64,000 nt of DNA from Actinomyces oris (GTDB taxonomy: Bacteria > Actinomycetota > Actinomycetes > Actinomycetales > Actinomycetaceae). Below the pieces are notes generated by a model, which saw nothing but the letters and a program-made list of their open reading frames with translations, did no database searches and was not told the DNA's origin. Made by a program: the position numbers and the translations under genes. The stretch spans positions 10,059 to 74,058 of the forward strand of contig NZ_MSKL01000014.1 of NCBI RefSeq assembly GCF_001937665.1, read 5' to 3'. This document shows positions 1 through 8,279 of the stretch, one piece after another (within the stretch, counting starts at the first letter, position 1; the number at the start of each line of letters is the position of its first letter).

Positions 1-22
1 GTGCCCGACCCCGACATCCGTC

Positions 23-1432
23 TCAGTAGCGGATCGCGTCGATCGGCCGGATGCGGGTGGCCACGATCGCTGGGATGATGCCCGCCAGCGCGCCCACGGC
101 GGTGGCCGCGATGAGGCCGATGACGGCCGCCATCATGGGGAAGGGCGGGGTCGTGGTCACCGGGATCCCCAGGAAGGTGCTCAGCGGCATGAAGCGCATC
201 CCGACAATCGCGATCCCGATGCCGACGACGCCGGCGACCACGGTGGCCACCACCGACTCCAGCATGATGGAGAAGAAGATGCGTCTGCTCGTCGCCCCGA
301 AGGAGCGCCGCACCCCGATCTCGTGGATGCGTTGGCGCACGGTCACCAGTGAGATGTTGACCAGGCTCAGGGCCCCCAGCAGCATGACGAACACGCCGGC
401 GGCCGTGACCACCTGGGTGAAGGTGTTCGCGCTGGAGACCATGCCGCCGCCCTGGAGGTTGTCCTCGGTCTGGGTCGAGCCCTGACCGAAGCGCGCGTCC
501 AGGTCCTTCTTGGCCAGGCTGGCGACCTCCTTCGCGCCGTCCTGACCGGCCCAGATCTCCAGTGTGGGGGCGGGGCGGGAAGCGTCCTTGGGCAGCCAGT
601 GCTCGTAAGGCGTGTTGAGGGCGAAGGCGGTCACGGGCTGTGTGCACGGCAGGCCCGCGTCCCGCTCGGGGTCACCGCTGCAACCCATGAGGGAGAGGTC
701 CTCCGCCTCCAGCACGCCGACGATCGTGAAGGAGGTCTGCACGGGGGAGAAGGAGGTGATGGTGACCGGCTCGGTGAGCTCCTGGATCCCCAGTGCGTCA
801 AGGAAGCCCTGGGTGACGACCATACTCGGGGACAGGTCGTCCTCGTCCTGCGCGGTGAACCAGCGCCCCTGGGAGACGGTCTTGTGGTGCAGGAGCCCGT
901 AGCTCAGGCTCACGGTCTGGGTGGGCACGCTCCGAGCCCCGTCGGGGAAGGAGAAGCGGACGTTGGAGGTGTAGGTCGTCGCCCAGGACTTGACGTCGTA
1001 GCGCTCGACGAAGCTGTTCATCGCTCCCGAGATCTTCGCTGCGGTCGCAGCGCTGGTCGTGGAGCCTCCGCCTGCGCCACCTGCACCTCCTGCGCCACCC
1101 GAGCCACCCGACCCGCCTGCGTCGGCGCCACTGCTGCCGGCTGAGTCGCTGCCGGCGCTCGCCTCGGGTGCGTCGTCGGCCTGGAGTGCCTGGTCCAGGC
1201 CCTTGCCGGTGGGGCTGACGTTGATCGTCACCGTGCCCTGGCGGCCGGTGTACTTCTCGCTGACCTTGTTGATGGCGTCGACGGAGACCTGCCCCAGGGC
1301 GATGACGAAGGTCATGGCCGCCACCGCCGCCGCCACGCCCACCAGGGACAGCAGGACCCTCAGCTTGCCGATGCGCAGCTGGGCCCAGGCCTCGACGATG
1401 GCGCCGAAGAATCCGGTGAGAATGCCGTTCAT
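23..1432 (-). CDS. MacB/FtsX-type ABC transporter permease
   Basis: Membrane subunit of a tripartite exporter. The 469-residue protein has one N-terminal membrane helix (about residues 22-47), a large extracytoplasmic domain, and three C-terminal helices (about 335-360, 385-411 and 430-458), the MacB_PCD plus FtsX layout. The extracytoplasmic domain contains a Gly/Ser/Ala-rich low-complexity linker at about residues 89-131 and a Cys pair near 247-260. It is the last gene of a three-gene operon and its ATG overlaps the stop of the ATPase gene by 4 bp. The substrate is not readable; MacB relatives export peptides, antibiotics or lipids. Confidence 0.9.
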   Translation of the reverse strand: MNGILTGFFGAIVEAWAQLRIGKLRVLLSLVGVAAAVAAMTFVIALGQVSVDAINKVSEKYTGRQGTVTINVSPTGKGLDQALQADDAPEASAGSDSAGSSGADAGGSGGSGGAGGAGGAGGGSTTSAATAAKISGAMNSFVERYDVKSWATTYTSNVRFSFPDGARSVPTQTVSLSYGLLHHKTVSQGRWFTAQDEDDLSPSMVVTQGFLDALGIQELTEPVTITSFSPVQTSFTIVGVLEAEDLSLMGCSGDPERDAGLPCTQPVTAFALNTPYEHWLPKDASRPAPTLEIWAGQDGAKEVASLAKKDLDARFGQGSTQTEDNLQGGGMVSSANTFTQVVTAAGVFVMLLGALSLVNISLVTVRQRIHEIGVRRSFGATSRRIFFSIMLESVVATVVAGVVGIGIAIVGMRFMPLSTFLGIPVTTTPPFPMMAAVIGLIAATAVGALAGIIPAIVATRIRPIDAIRY

Positions 1433-2217
1433 GAGGCTCCTTCGTGGCTGGTGGAGGGAGATGGATAGGGGGATGCCGGAGGGGCGACGACCTCACCGAA
1501 CTCCTCCAGGCTGCCGACCTTGCGACGCATGACGGAGATCGGGGTGAGGGTGCCGTGATCGAGCCGGTACTGCGTGTGGGCGCGGCCGGCCACGGCCAGG
1601 TCGTGAGTGATGATGATGAGGGCGGCGCCGTTCTCGGCGCACTGTCGCTCCAGGAGCGTCATGACCGAGTTGCCGGTGTCGACGTCGAGGGCTCCGGTGG
1701 GCTCGTCGGCCAGGATGACGCTGGGGCGGCGGGACAGTGCTCGGGCGATGGCCACCCGCTGCTGCTCGCCTCCCGACAGACGTGAGATGGGCGAGCCCAC
1801 CTTGTCTCCCAGGCCCACGGCCTCCAGCAGCTCCGCGGCCCGCGTGCTGCGGGCCCAGAAGGCCCTGCCGGTGTCGTACAGGAGCGGGGCGGCCACGTTC
1901 TCGGTGGTGCTCAGCCCCGGGATGAGGTTGAAGGACTGGAAGACGAATCCGAAGGTCTGCCCCCGCAGGTGGGCGCGGCGGCTCTCCCCGAGTCGGGAGG
2001 TGTCGGTGCCGGAGAGCGTGTAGTGGCCCGACGTCGGCTTGTCGATGAGACCCAGGATGTTGAGCAGGGTGGACTTGCCCGTTCCCGAGCGTCCCACGAT
2101 GGCCACGTGCTCGCCGGGGGAGACGCTCAGGTTGACTCCCGTGAGAATCTCCAGGGGCTCGGAGTCGGGAACGGTGAAGGTACGGGTGATCTCCCGCAGC
2201 TCCAGCAGCCCGCTCAC
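1429..2217 (-). CDS. MacB/LolD-type ABC transporter ATP-binding protein
   Basis: Energises the adjacent permease. The 262-residue protein has Walker A GRSGTGKST (42-50), the ABC signature LSGGEQQR (147-154), Walker B VILADE (167-172) and a following H-loop in IITHD. It carries about 35 extra C-terminal residues rich in Pro and Ser with no recognisable domain. Its ends overlap both neighbours by 4 bp, so the three genes are translationally coupled. Confidence 0.93.
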   Translation of the reverse strand: MSGLLELREITRTFTVPDSEPLEILTGVNLSVSPGEHVAIVGRSGTGKSTLLNILGLIDKPTSGHYTLSGTDTSRLGESRRAHLRGQTFGFVFQSFNLIPGLSTTENVAAPLLYDTGRAFWARSTRAAELLEAVGLGDKVGSPISRLSGGEQQRVAIARALSRRPSVILADEPTGALDVDTGNSVMTLLERQCAENGAALIIITHDLAVAGRAHTQYRLDHGTLTPISVMRRKVGSLEEFGEVVAPPASPYPSPSTSHEGAS

Positions 2218-3290
2218 AGGATCTCCTTGCCTTCGGAGTCGTAGCAGGCGGAGTTGTCCGGCTCGCAGCTATCCGGCGTCCCGGTACGGCGCGTGTCCTT
2301 GTTGGGGACGAACTGCAGCACCTGCTGGTCGGCCTTGAGGCCGGCGGTGATCTGGATGTTCGTGCCGTCCGTGATCCCCAGCTTCACGGCGGTCTTGACC
2401 GCCTTGGAGGCGTCCCCGGACTCGGGGACCAGCCACACGAAGCCCGAGCCGACCTTGCCCTCCACGGCAGTAACCGGAACCATCAGGGTGTCCGAGGCGC
2501 TGCCCGCGTCAACGCTGATGGTCACCGGCATGCCGGCGAAGACCTTCTGATCGCCGGGAACCGCGCAGCGCATTTCCACGCTGGTGCCGTCACCGGAGGT
2601 GGTCGTCGTCGAGCCGTCCCCACCGGTGGTCGTGGAGGTGGATGCCTTGGTGCCGACCTTGAGGTTGTTGCACTGGAAGGGAGCCGGGCCCCCTTCCAGG
2701 GTCAGGGTCGCGGCAGTGGGGGCGTTGGTGAGCCGGTACTGCTGCGTGGCGCTGACGGTGCCGGTGGCCGAGTAGGTCGAGGGGGTGATAGTGGCCACGA
2801 CGACGCCGACGCCGGTCTCCTGCTGCTTGATGACCTTGGGGGTCACGGTGCCGCTGACAGGGGCGTAGATCGTGGACCAGGTGACCTTGTCCTCGGTCGG
2901 TGTCTGGGTGACGTTGCCGTTCTCATCGGTCTTGGTCGTCGGGGACTGAGACTCGGAGTGCTTGATGTAGAGCAGTGGATCGCCAGCGTTGACCTGGCTG
3001 TCCTTCTCCACGGCGACCGAGTCCACCACGCCCGCCAGGTCGGCCTGGACCTCGACCGTGGCGTCCTGAACGATGTGACCCTTGACCGTCACCGTGTTGG
3101 AGATGTTGCCGGTGGCAACGGTGGCGGTCTTGACGTCAGCGGCGTAACCGGGGGAGATGTCAGCGGTTGTGCCATCGTTCTGCGAGGGGAAGAAGGCGAT
3201 CTTCACCAGGGCGACGGCGATGATCACCGCAATGAGGGTCTTGAGGGCGGGCCAGACGAAGCGCTTCACGGCGTCCTCCATGGAAGGCAA
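2214..3290 (-). CDS. HlyD/MacA-like membrane-fusion adaptor
   Basis: Periplasmic-adaptor-like protein of the same export operon. One N-terminal membrane anchor (about residues 12-32) is followed by a biotinyl-lipoyl-like segment (VEVQADLAGVVDSVAVEKDS, then YAPVSGTVTP) and beta-barrel segments, with a Thr/Gly/Ser-rich loop near residue 215. In Gram-positive bacteria such adaptors work outside the membrane with MacB-type permeases. The longest frame starts at a TTG at 3290. An ATG at 3281 fits better, although neither has a strong ribosome binding site. Confidence 0.85.
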   Translation of the reverse strand: MPSMEDAVKRFVWPALKTLIAVIIAVALVKIAFFPSQNDGTTADISPGYAADVKTATVATGNISNTVTVKGHIVQDATVEVQADLAGVVDSVAVEKDSQVNAGDPLLYIKHSESQSPTTKTDENGNVTQTPTEDKVTWSTIYAPVSGTVTPKVIKQQETGVGVVVATITPSTYSATGTVSATQQYRLTNAPTAATLTLEGGPAPFQCNNLKVGTKASTSTTTGGDGSTTTTSGDGTSVEMRCAVPGDQKVFAGMPVTISVDAGSASDTLMVPVTAVEGKVGSGFVWLVPESGDASKAVKTAVKLGITDGTNIQITAGLKADQQVLQFVPNKDTRRTGTPDSCEPDNSACYDSEGKEIL

Positions 3291-3391
3291 CGGAATCGGA
3301 ACCGGGTAGGGAGCCCGCGTTCCTGACTAATACGCACAGAGACTACGGCAGGGGTACTTGTCTGACCTCATCCTGAAGGAGGAACGCTGAA

Positions 3392-3421
3392 AGCCCTCTC
3401 CAACCGAGGTTGGAGAGGGCT
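3392..3421. terminator. Rho-independent terminator downstream of galK
   Basis: A GC-rich inverted repeat (AGCCCTCTCCAA, loop CCGAGG, TTGGAGAGGGCT) follows galK on the minus strand. After the stem the minus-strand transcript reads TTTC. It separates galK from the exporter operon, which is also on the minus strand. Confidence 0.75.
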
Positions 3422-3464
3422 GATCACCGTCAAGGTGCGCCGGCCGAGCGGCGTGCTGTACAGC

Positions 3465-4742
3465 TCAGGCGAGCCGTCCGGCCGGGGCGGCGGGAACCGC
3501 GTCGAGGAAGGCCGGTGGGTTGAAACCCTCACGCCGGTAGGCGGCGGTCACGGCGGCGGCCACGTCGTGGACGGCGTCAGCGTCCACCAGGGCGATCGCC
3601 GAGCCTCCGAACCCGCCACCGGTCATGCGCGCCCCGTGGGCGCCGGCGGCACGGGCCGCCTCCACGGCCACATCCAGCTCGGGGCAGGTGCACTCGTAGT
3701 CCACGCGCAGTGACTCGTGCGAGGCGTCCATGAGCCTGCCCGCCTCGGCGAGCTTCTCACCGCGCAGGGGGCGCCCGTCCTGCAGGAGCGAGACGAGCCG
3801 GCGGGTGCGGTCGATCTCGGTGACGACGTGGCGGGTGCGCTTGACCAGCTCGTCGGCGTTGTCGGCGTCGGTGGCGGAGAGCCGCTCCAGGGCACCGGGC
3901 AGGTCCTCGACCGCGATGTCCGCGAGGAGCTCCACGCCAAGGATCTCGGCGGCGCGCTCGCAGGCGGCTCGCCTGGCACCGTACTGGCCGTCGTCCAGGG
4001 AGTGCTTGGCCTTGGTGTCGATGACCAGGAGGGCCAGCCCCTCGGCGGCCAGGTCGAAGGGCACGTGGGTCACCGAGCCGTCGCGGCAGTCCAGCTCCAG
4101 GGCGTGACCCTCGCGGCAGCGCAGGGAGGCCGACTGGTCCATGCCGCCGGTGGGGGCGCCGGCCATCTCATTCTCCGTGCGCACGCAGTTGGACACCAGA
4201 CGGGCGCGCCCGGCGTCGTTGGGCTCCTCAGGAGTCCCGGCCAGGCCCAGGTGCGCGACCTCGTCAATGGCGACGGCCGCAGAGCACTCCAGGGCCGCCG
4301 AGGAGGACAGCCCGCCTCCCAGGGGCACGCAGGAGACGAGTGCGGCATCGAAGCCCGGCAGGCTCTCGAAGCCGTCGCGCTCCAGGGACCAGGCGACGCC
4401 GGCGATGTAGGAGGCCCAGTGCGCCACCTCCCCGGGGGTTCCCTTCGGGCCGATCGTGTCGAGGTCCATGACGTCGACCTTCTCCCGGGTCTGGGGGGAG
4501 ACCAGGCGCACGACGCGGTCGTCGCGGCGCCGCAGCGCCAGGTGCGCCCGGTGGGGCAGGGCGATGGGCAGGGCCAGGCCGCCGTTGTAGTCGGTGTGCT
4601 CGCCAATGATGTTGACGCGCCCGGGTGCGTACCAGACGCCGTCGGGCTCGGCCTCGAAGACCTCGCGGAACAGGGCGGTCGCAGCCTCGGCGCCCTCCTG
4701 CGGGCTCAGCGCGGGGGCGAAGACGGGAGCATCGTTGGTCAT
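3465..4742 (-). CDS. galK: Galactokinase
   Basis: Phosphorylates galactose to galactose-1-phosphate, the first Leloir step, in the cytoplasm. The 425-residue GHMP kinase has the galactokinase signature GRVNIIGEHTDYNGG (41-55), the ATP-binding motif LGGGLSSSAALE near 135-146 and the C-terminal GHMP motif MTGGGFGGSAIAL near 382-394. The ATG has a good ribosome binding site (AGGAGA). It lies 93 bp downstream of a DeoR regulator on the same strand, which probably controls it. No galT or galE is in the window. Confidence 0.96.
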   Translation of the reverse strand: MTNDAPVFAPALSPQEGAEAATALFREVFEAEPDGVWYAPGRVNIIGEHTDYNGGLALPIALPHRAHLALRRRDDRVVRLVSPQTREKVDVMDLDTIGPKGTPGEVAHWASYIAGVAWSLERDGFESLPGFDAALVSCVPLGGGLSSSAALECSAAVAIDEVAHLGLAGTPEEPNDAGRARLVSNCVRTENEMAGAPTGGMDQSASLRCREGHALELDCRDGSVTHVPFDLAAEGLALLVIDTKAKHSLDDGQYGARRAACERAAEILGVELLADIAVEDLPGALERLSATDADNADELVKRTRHVVTEIDRTRRLVSLLQDGRPLRGEKLAEAGRLMDASHESLRVDYECTCPELDVAVEAARAAGAHGARMTGGGFGGSAIALVDADAVHDVAAAVTAAYRREGFNPPAFLDAVPAAPAGRLA

Positions 4743-4835
4743 CGTGGTCTCCTGTGAGGGTTGTTCTGTGAGTGAGAGGACGGGTGGTGGGCGGGCTGTG
4801 GAAGGGGCGAGAAGGACGGTGAGCGCGGGGTGGGG

Positions 4836-5684
4836 TCAGGTGGCGATGGTCAGGCGGGTGCCGGCCTGTTGCAGAGCGTCGACGCTGTCGGCGTCGGGCT
4901 CGGCCTCGGTCACCAGGACCCCGATGTCCCGGGTGGCGCAGAAGGAGCGCAGCCCCAGGACCCCCCACTTGGAGGAGTCCAGCGTGGCCACCACCGTGCG
5001 CCCGGCGGCGACCAGTGCCTGGTTGGCGGAGGCCTCCTGCAGGTTGGGGGTCATGAGCCCGGCCTCGGGTGTGAAGCCGTGGGCGCCCAGGAAGACCCAC
5101 TCCACGCGCATTGTGCGCAGCGCGTCGATGGCCACCAGCCCCACCAGGGCGTTCGACGGCGTGCGCTCGCCCCCGGTGATGACCACCGTGGGGGCGTCGC
5201 GGTTCTCGGCGCGGGCAGCGTCGGCGGCGTCGAAGAGCACCTGCGCGGCGGGCAGCGAGTTCGTGATGACGGTCAGGGTGGGGAAGTGCTCCAGCTCGGT
5301 CAGGGCCTGGGCGAGCGCCAGGGTGGTGGTCCCGGCGGACAGCGCCAGGGAGTCCCCGGGGCGGACCATGGCGGCCGCGGCCTGGCCGATGCGGCGCTTG
5401 GCCTCCAGGTTGAGAGTCGACTTGGCGGTGAATCGTGGCTCGAGGGTCGTGGGGCCGGCCGCCACCGCCCCGCCGTGGACGCGTTCGACGAGCCCCTGGG
5501 TGACGAGCTCAGTGATGTCTCGGCGCACGGTCATCTCGGAGATCCCCAGCTCCTCGACGATGTCGGCCACACGGACCCCGCCGGTGGCCGCGACCCGCTC
5601 CAGGATGTGCTCCTGACGCTGACGGGCGAGCATCGGGGCCGGACGGGGCGGGGCGACGGCTGAGGCTGAGGGGCCGGGGTGCAT
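4836..5684 (-). CDS. DeoR-family transcriptional regulator (probably sugar responsive)
   Basis: Has an N-terminal DeoR helix-turn-helix (VRVADIVEELGISEMTVRRD, about residues 35-54 from this start). The C-terminal DeoR sensor domain contains the phosphosugar-binding pattern SAGTTTLALA, like other isomerase-fold DeoR sensors. The frame is open to 5777, but the extra 31 residues are atypical and the ATG at 5684 is preferred; a further Met just before the HTH is also possible. It is upstream of and co-directional with galK, so control of galactose use is the natural inference. Confidence 0.87.
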   Translation of the reverse strand: MHPGPSASAVAPPRPAPMLARQRQEHILERVAATGGVRVADIVEELGISEMTVRRDITELVTQGLVERVHGGAVAAGPTTLEPRFTAKSTLNLEAKRRIGQAAAAMVRPGDSLALSAGTTTLALAQALTELEHFPTLTVITNSLPAAQVLFDAADAARAENRDAPTVVITGGERTPSNALVGLVAIDALRTMRVEWVFLGAHGFTPEAGLMTPNLQEASANQALVAAGRTVVATLDSSKWGVLGLRSFCATRDIGVLVTEAEPDADSVDALQQAGTRLTIAT

Positions 5685-5800
5685 GGGGCCAGTCTGCCAG
5701 ACCTCGGCCCAGAAAACGCCATGTTCGCACGTTCCCGCACAGAGTCGCACAGGCGGTGGTGGGCGCCACGGTTTCACCCGTTCGGTCGGTCATGGCACAC

Positions 5801-5835
5801 TTATCCCGCTCGTGCTGCACTCTCGGCTGGGATAA
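5801..5835. promoter_or_regulatory. Inverted repeat in the divergent promoter region
   Basis: TTATCCC (5801-5807) and GGGATAA (5829-5835) form a perfect inverted repeat with a 21-bp spacer. It sits between the minus-strand DeoR gene and the plus-strand 2H phosphoesterase gene. It could be an operator for the DeoR protein, but there is no second copy to compare. Confidence 0.35.
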
Positions 5836-5947
5836 CGGGGGTGTGACACGGTAATGTGTTCGGGTCCCCCTCGTGGGCGTGCGTTCTCCGGACGCAGGAT
5901 TTCACATCAACCCGATCGACCAGTCATCCCGTAGGAGCTCAGGAGTC

Positions 5948-6610
5948 ATGCAGATCCCCGCACCAGACGCGCACCAGTGCGTCATCGGTGTGGCCATCGC
6001 CCTGCCCTCCCACTACGCCGCCCAGGTGCGAGCGGTGCGGGAGGCCGCCGGGGATCCTCTGGCCGAGGTCGTGCCGCCCCATATCACGCTCCTGCCCCCC
6101 ACGGCCGTCGACGTCGACTCCCTCGACGAGGTCATGCGGCACCTGCGCGACGTGGCTGCCGGGACGAGTCCCTTCGAGGTGCGTCTTGACGAGGTCGGCA
6201 CCTTCCGGCCCGTCAGTCCCGTGGTCTACCTCGGTCTGCGCAGCGGTGCCGAGGATTGCGACCGTCTTCAGACGCGGGTCCGCGACCGCCGGGGCCCCCT
6301 GGCCCGTTCGCTCAGCTTCCCCTTCCATCCGCACGTGACCCTGGCCCACGAGATCGCCGAGGACGGCCTTGACGCCGCGGCGAGGAAGGGGGCGGATCTG
6401 ACCATGGACTTCACCGTCACCAAGCTTCATCTCTACCGCCACCTCAGTCGGCCCGCCCGCCGCAGCAGCAGTGGGTGCTCGGCCTCGGAGGGGGGCTGGG
6501 AAGTGGTTGCCGCCTTCGCCTTCGGGGGTTCCCTCGCCTCCGACACCTCCGCCGACAGTGAGGCGCCCGCAGCATCGGCGGTCCCGACGACTCCGGTGGT
6601 CTCGGTGTGA
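5948..6610 (+). CDS. 2H phosphoesterase / 2'-5' RNA ligase family protein
   Basis: A 220-residue protein with the two HxTL motifs that define the 2H superfamily: PHITLLP (His45) and HPHVTLAH (His129). Members cleave or form 2',5'-phosphodiester or cyclic phosphate bonds; the substrate here is unknown. The start is fixed by an AGGAG ribosome binding site just before ATG 5948; an upstream in-frame extension to 5873 is not supported. The C-terminal 40 residues are Ala/Ser/Thr/Pro-rich. The stop overlaps the GTG of the next gene. Confidence 0.87.
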   Translation: MQIPAPDAHQCVIGVAIALPSHYAAQVRAVREAAGDPLAEVVPPHITLLPPTAVDVDSLDEVMRHLRDVAAGTSPFEVRLDEVGTFRPVSPVVYLGLRSGAEDCDRLQTRVRDRRGPLARSLSFPFHPHVTLAHEIAEDGLDAAARKGADLTMDFTVTKLHLYRHLSRPARRSSSGCSASEGGWEVVAAFAFGGSLASDTSADSEAPAASAVPTTPVVSV

Positions 6611-7629
6611 TCGAGCGTGTCAAGGAGCTGCTGGCGGCTGGGCGGCGCACGCGGGTCGGTCGGGCCCTGATCCGCTACGGCACGGCGCGCGGTGCGCTCA
6701 TGGCCGGCGGGATCGCCTACACGGGTATGTTCTCGGTCTTCGCCGTGCTCGTCATCGGCGTGAGCATGCTCATGGCGATGCTCGGTCGGCACCCCACCAT
6801 CCGGGCGGCCGTCGTGGACTCCATCAACTCTCTGCTGCCCGGTGTCATCGACACCGGCAACGGCAAGGGGCTGGTCTCGGTCGAGCAGTTGACGCTCACC
6901 TCTGCGCTCAACCTGGGCTCGGTGCTGGCGGCCGGGGCCTTCATCTACTCGGTCATCAGCCTCATGGGTACTCTCAAGATCGCCTTGCGGGCCATGTTCG
7001 GCCTGGTCAACCCCGTGATGAGACCGGTGGTCGGGCAATTGGCCAATATCGCGGGGTTCCTCGTCATCGTGGCCGGAGTGCTGGTGACCGCCGTCGCCTC
7101 GGTGGTGACGACGACGCTGTCGGGCAACGTCGGTCGGGCCCTGGGCCTGCCGCAGTCGCTGACCGGGACCGGGACATGGATGATGACGCTCCTGCTCTCC
7201 TTCCTCATCGACACCGGTGTCCTGGCGCTCCTCATCACCATGTGCGGCATCCGCCCTCCCCGACGCGACCTGGTGCAGGGCTGCATGCTGGGCGCCTTCG
7301 CGCTGGGCGCGCTGCGCCAGGTGGGAACCGGGGCGGTCGGCTCGGTGACACGTAACCCGCTGCTGGCCTCCTTCGCCGCCATCGCCGTCCTCATCCTGTG
7401 GCTGCACCTGACCAGCCGCGTCGTGCTGCTTGTGGCGGCCTGGATGGCCAACCCGCCGCTGCCCCGTGACGTCGGCCACCCCGACGAGGTCCACGCCCAC
7501 GAGCGCCCCAACTACGTAACGCTCTCCGTGCCTGAGACCCTGGCCTGGCCCCGGCAGTCCATCACCGGAAGTCTCGAGGCGGACCCGACGGCGCACCCTG
7601 ACTACCTCCCCCCGATTCCGGTCCCCTGA
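6607..7629 (+). CDS. YihY/BrkB-family integral membrane protein
   Basis: A 340-residue polytopic protein. The segment around residues 20-60 (YGTARGALMAGGIAYTGMFS) is the typical start of the YihY/virulence factor BrkB family, formerly annotated as RNase BN. About six hydrophobic helices follow, and the C-terminus is a soluble, Pro-rich tail. The function of the family is not settled. The GTG start overlaps the preceding stop codon, so it is probably co-expressed with the 2H phosphoesterase gene. Confidence 0.85.
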   Translation: MIERVKELLAAGRRTRVGRALIRYGTARGALMAGGIAYTGMFSVFAVLVIGVSMLMAMLGRHPTIRAAVVDSINSLLPGVIDTGNGKGLVSVEQLTLTSALNLGSVLAAGAFIYSVISLMGTLKIALRAMFGLVNPVMRPVVGQLANIAGFLVIVAGVLVTAVASVVTTTLSGNVGRALGLPQSLTGTGTWMMTLLLSFLIDTGVLALLITMCGIRPPRRDLVQGCMLGAFALGALRQVGTGAVGSVTRNPLLASFAAIAVLILWLHLTSRVVLLVAAWMANPPLPRDVGHPDEVHAHERPNYVTLSVPETLAWPRQSITGSLEADPTAHPDYLPPIPVP

Positions 7630-7791
7630 ATGTGGATGAAAACACTTTTTGGGAGGGATGGGGAATGGTGGTGCTTACATCTGAAGGTGAATTTTTCACG
7701 AATCAAAAGATGGTGTGATGTGTTCCTGAGCCCCTGGTCGCCTACCGAATTGATGGGGTGCGTGCGCGTCGATAGTTCGTGAATTCTGGGG

Positions 7792-7819
7792 TTGAGATTC
7801 TCGTCCATACGGGTAGCAT
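7792..7819 (+). promoter_or_regulatory. Candidate promoter for the small membrane protein gene
   Basis: TTGAGA (7792-7797), a 16-bp spacer and TAGCAT (7814-7819) match a housekeeping sigma-70 promoter. They lie 47 bp before the GTG start at 7867. The surrounding 7630-7866 interval is noticeably A+T-rich and holds no gene I can support. Confidence 0.5.
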
Positions 7820-7866
7820 TGCGTGTCGAACACACCCCTTGTTCTCTTTTCCTGAAAGGAATCGTT

Positions 7867-8217
7867 GTGTCAGCGGCTAAACGAGTGCTCATCTTTGCGT
7901 TGGTTCTACTGGTAGCGGGCGTTGGGGCCATCGGGATCAGTCTTATTCCTGCGAGCGGACCGGCCCCCAAGTATGAATGCGTCACCGACGGATCCGTCAG
8001 TTCCGGGTTCAGCGATCCGGACCAGGGAGACTGCCCCGTCACCATTGAGAGCTATCGGGCTCGTGCCCAGTGGGAGAGTCAAGGATGGATCGGTGAGAGT
8101 GCCTATACGGTTCGCAAAGCAGCGGCTGGTGGAGTGGTACTCGGCATTATTGGTTTGATTGGCGCGGGTGTCATGAAAGCGACTCAGCGGAAGAAGGTCG
8201 CCCGGCCCGGGATGTAG
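7867..8217 (+). CDS. Small membrane protein of unknown function
   Basis: A 116-residue protein with an N-terminal hydrophobic helix (about residues 5-25), an extracytoplasmic loop containing two Cys (in KYECVTDG and GDCPVTI, about 25 residues apart) and a second helix (about 84-104) ending in a basic tail TQRKKVARPG. The GTG start at 7867 is chosen because AAGGA lies 7 bp upstream; the frame is open further upstream to 7792. Codons are less G+C-rich than the neighbours. I do not recognise the family. Confidence 0.68.
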   Translation: MSAAKRVLIFALVLLVAGVGAIGISLIPASGPAPKYECVTDGSVSSGFSDPDQGDCPVTIESYRARAQWESQGWIGESAYTVRKAAAGGVVLGIIGLIGAGVMKATQRKKVARPGM

Positions 8218-8264
8218 ATGCTGAGACCGGGGCGGTGGTGTGTGCGAGGTTGTGTTCCGAGCGC

Positions 8265-8279
8265 TAGCCTGTGCCGGTG
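8265..8279 (+). promoter_or_regulatory. -10 box and probable leaderless start of the GDP-mannose gene
   Basis: TAGCCT (8265-8270) is followed after 6 bp by GTG 8277. Transcription from this -10 would begin at or next to the start codon, and no Shine-Dalgarno sequence is visible. No convincing -35 box is seen. Confidence 0.4.

Noticed and set aside
1036-1180. A repeat array or CRISPR-like element in the first gene
   Set aside because: The repeats are in-frame Gly/Ala/Ser codons of the permease linker; there are no spacers.
3717-4757. A long open frame on the plus strand opposite galK
   Set aside because: It is an antisense shadow of a high-G+C gene. The product is Gly/Val/Gln-rich with no family features, and galK on the other strand has complete motifs.
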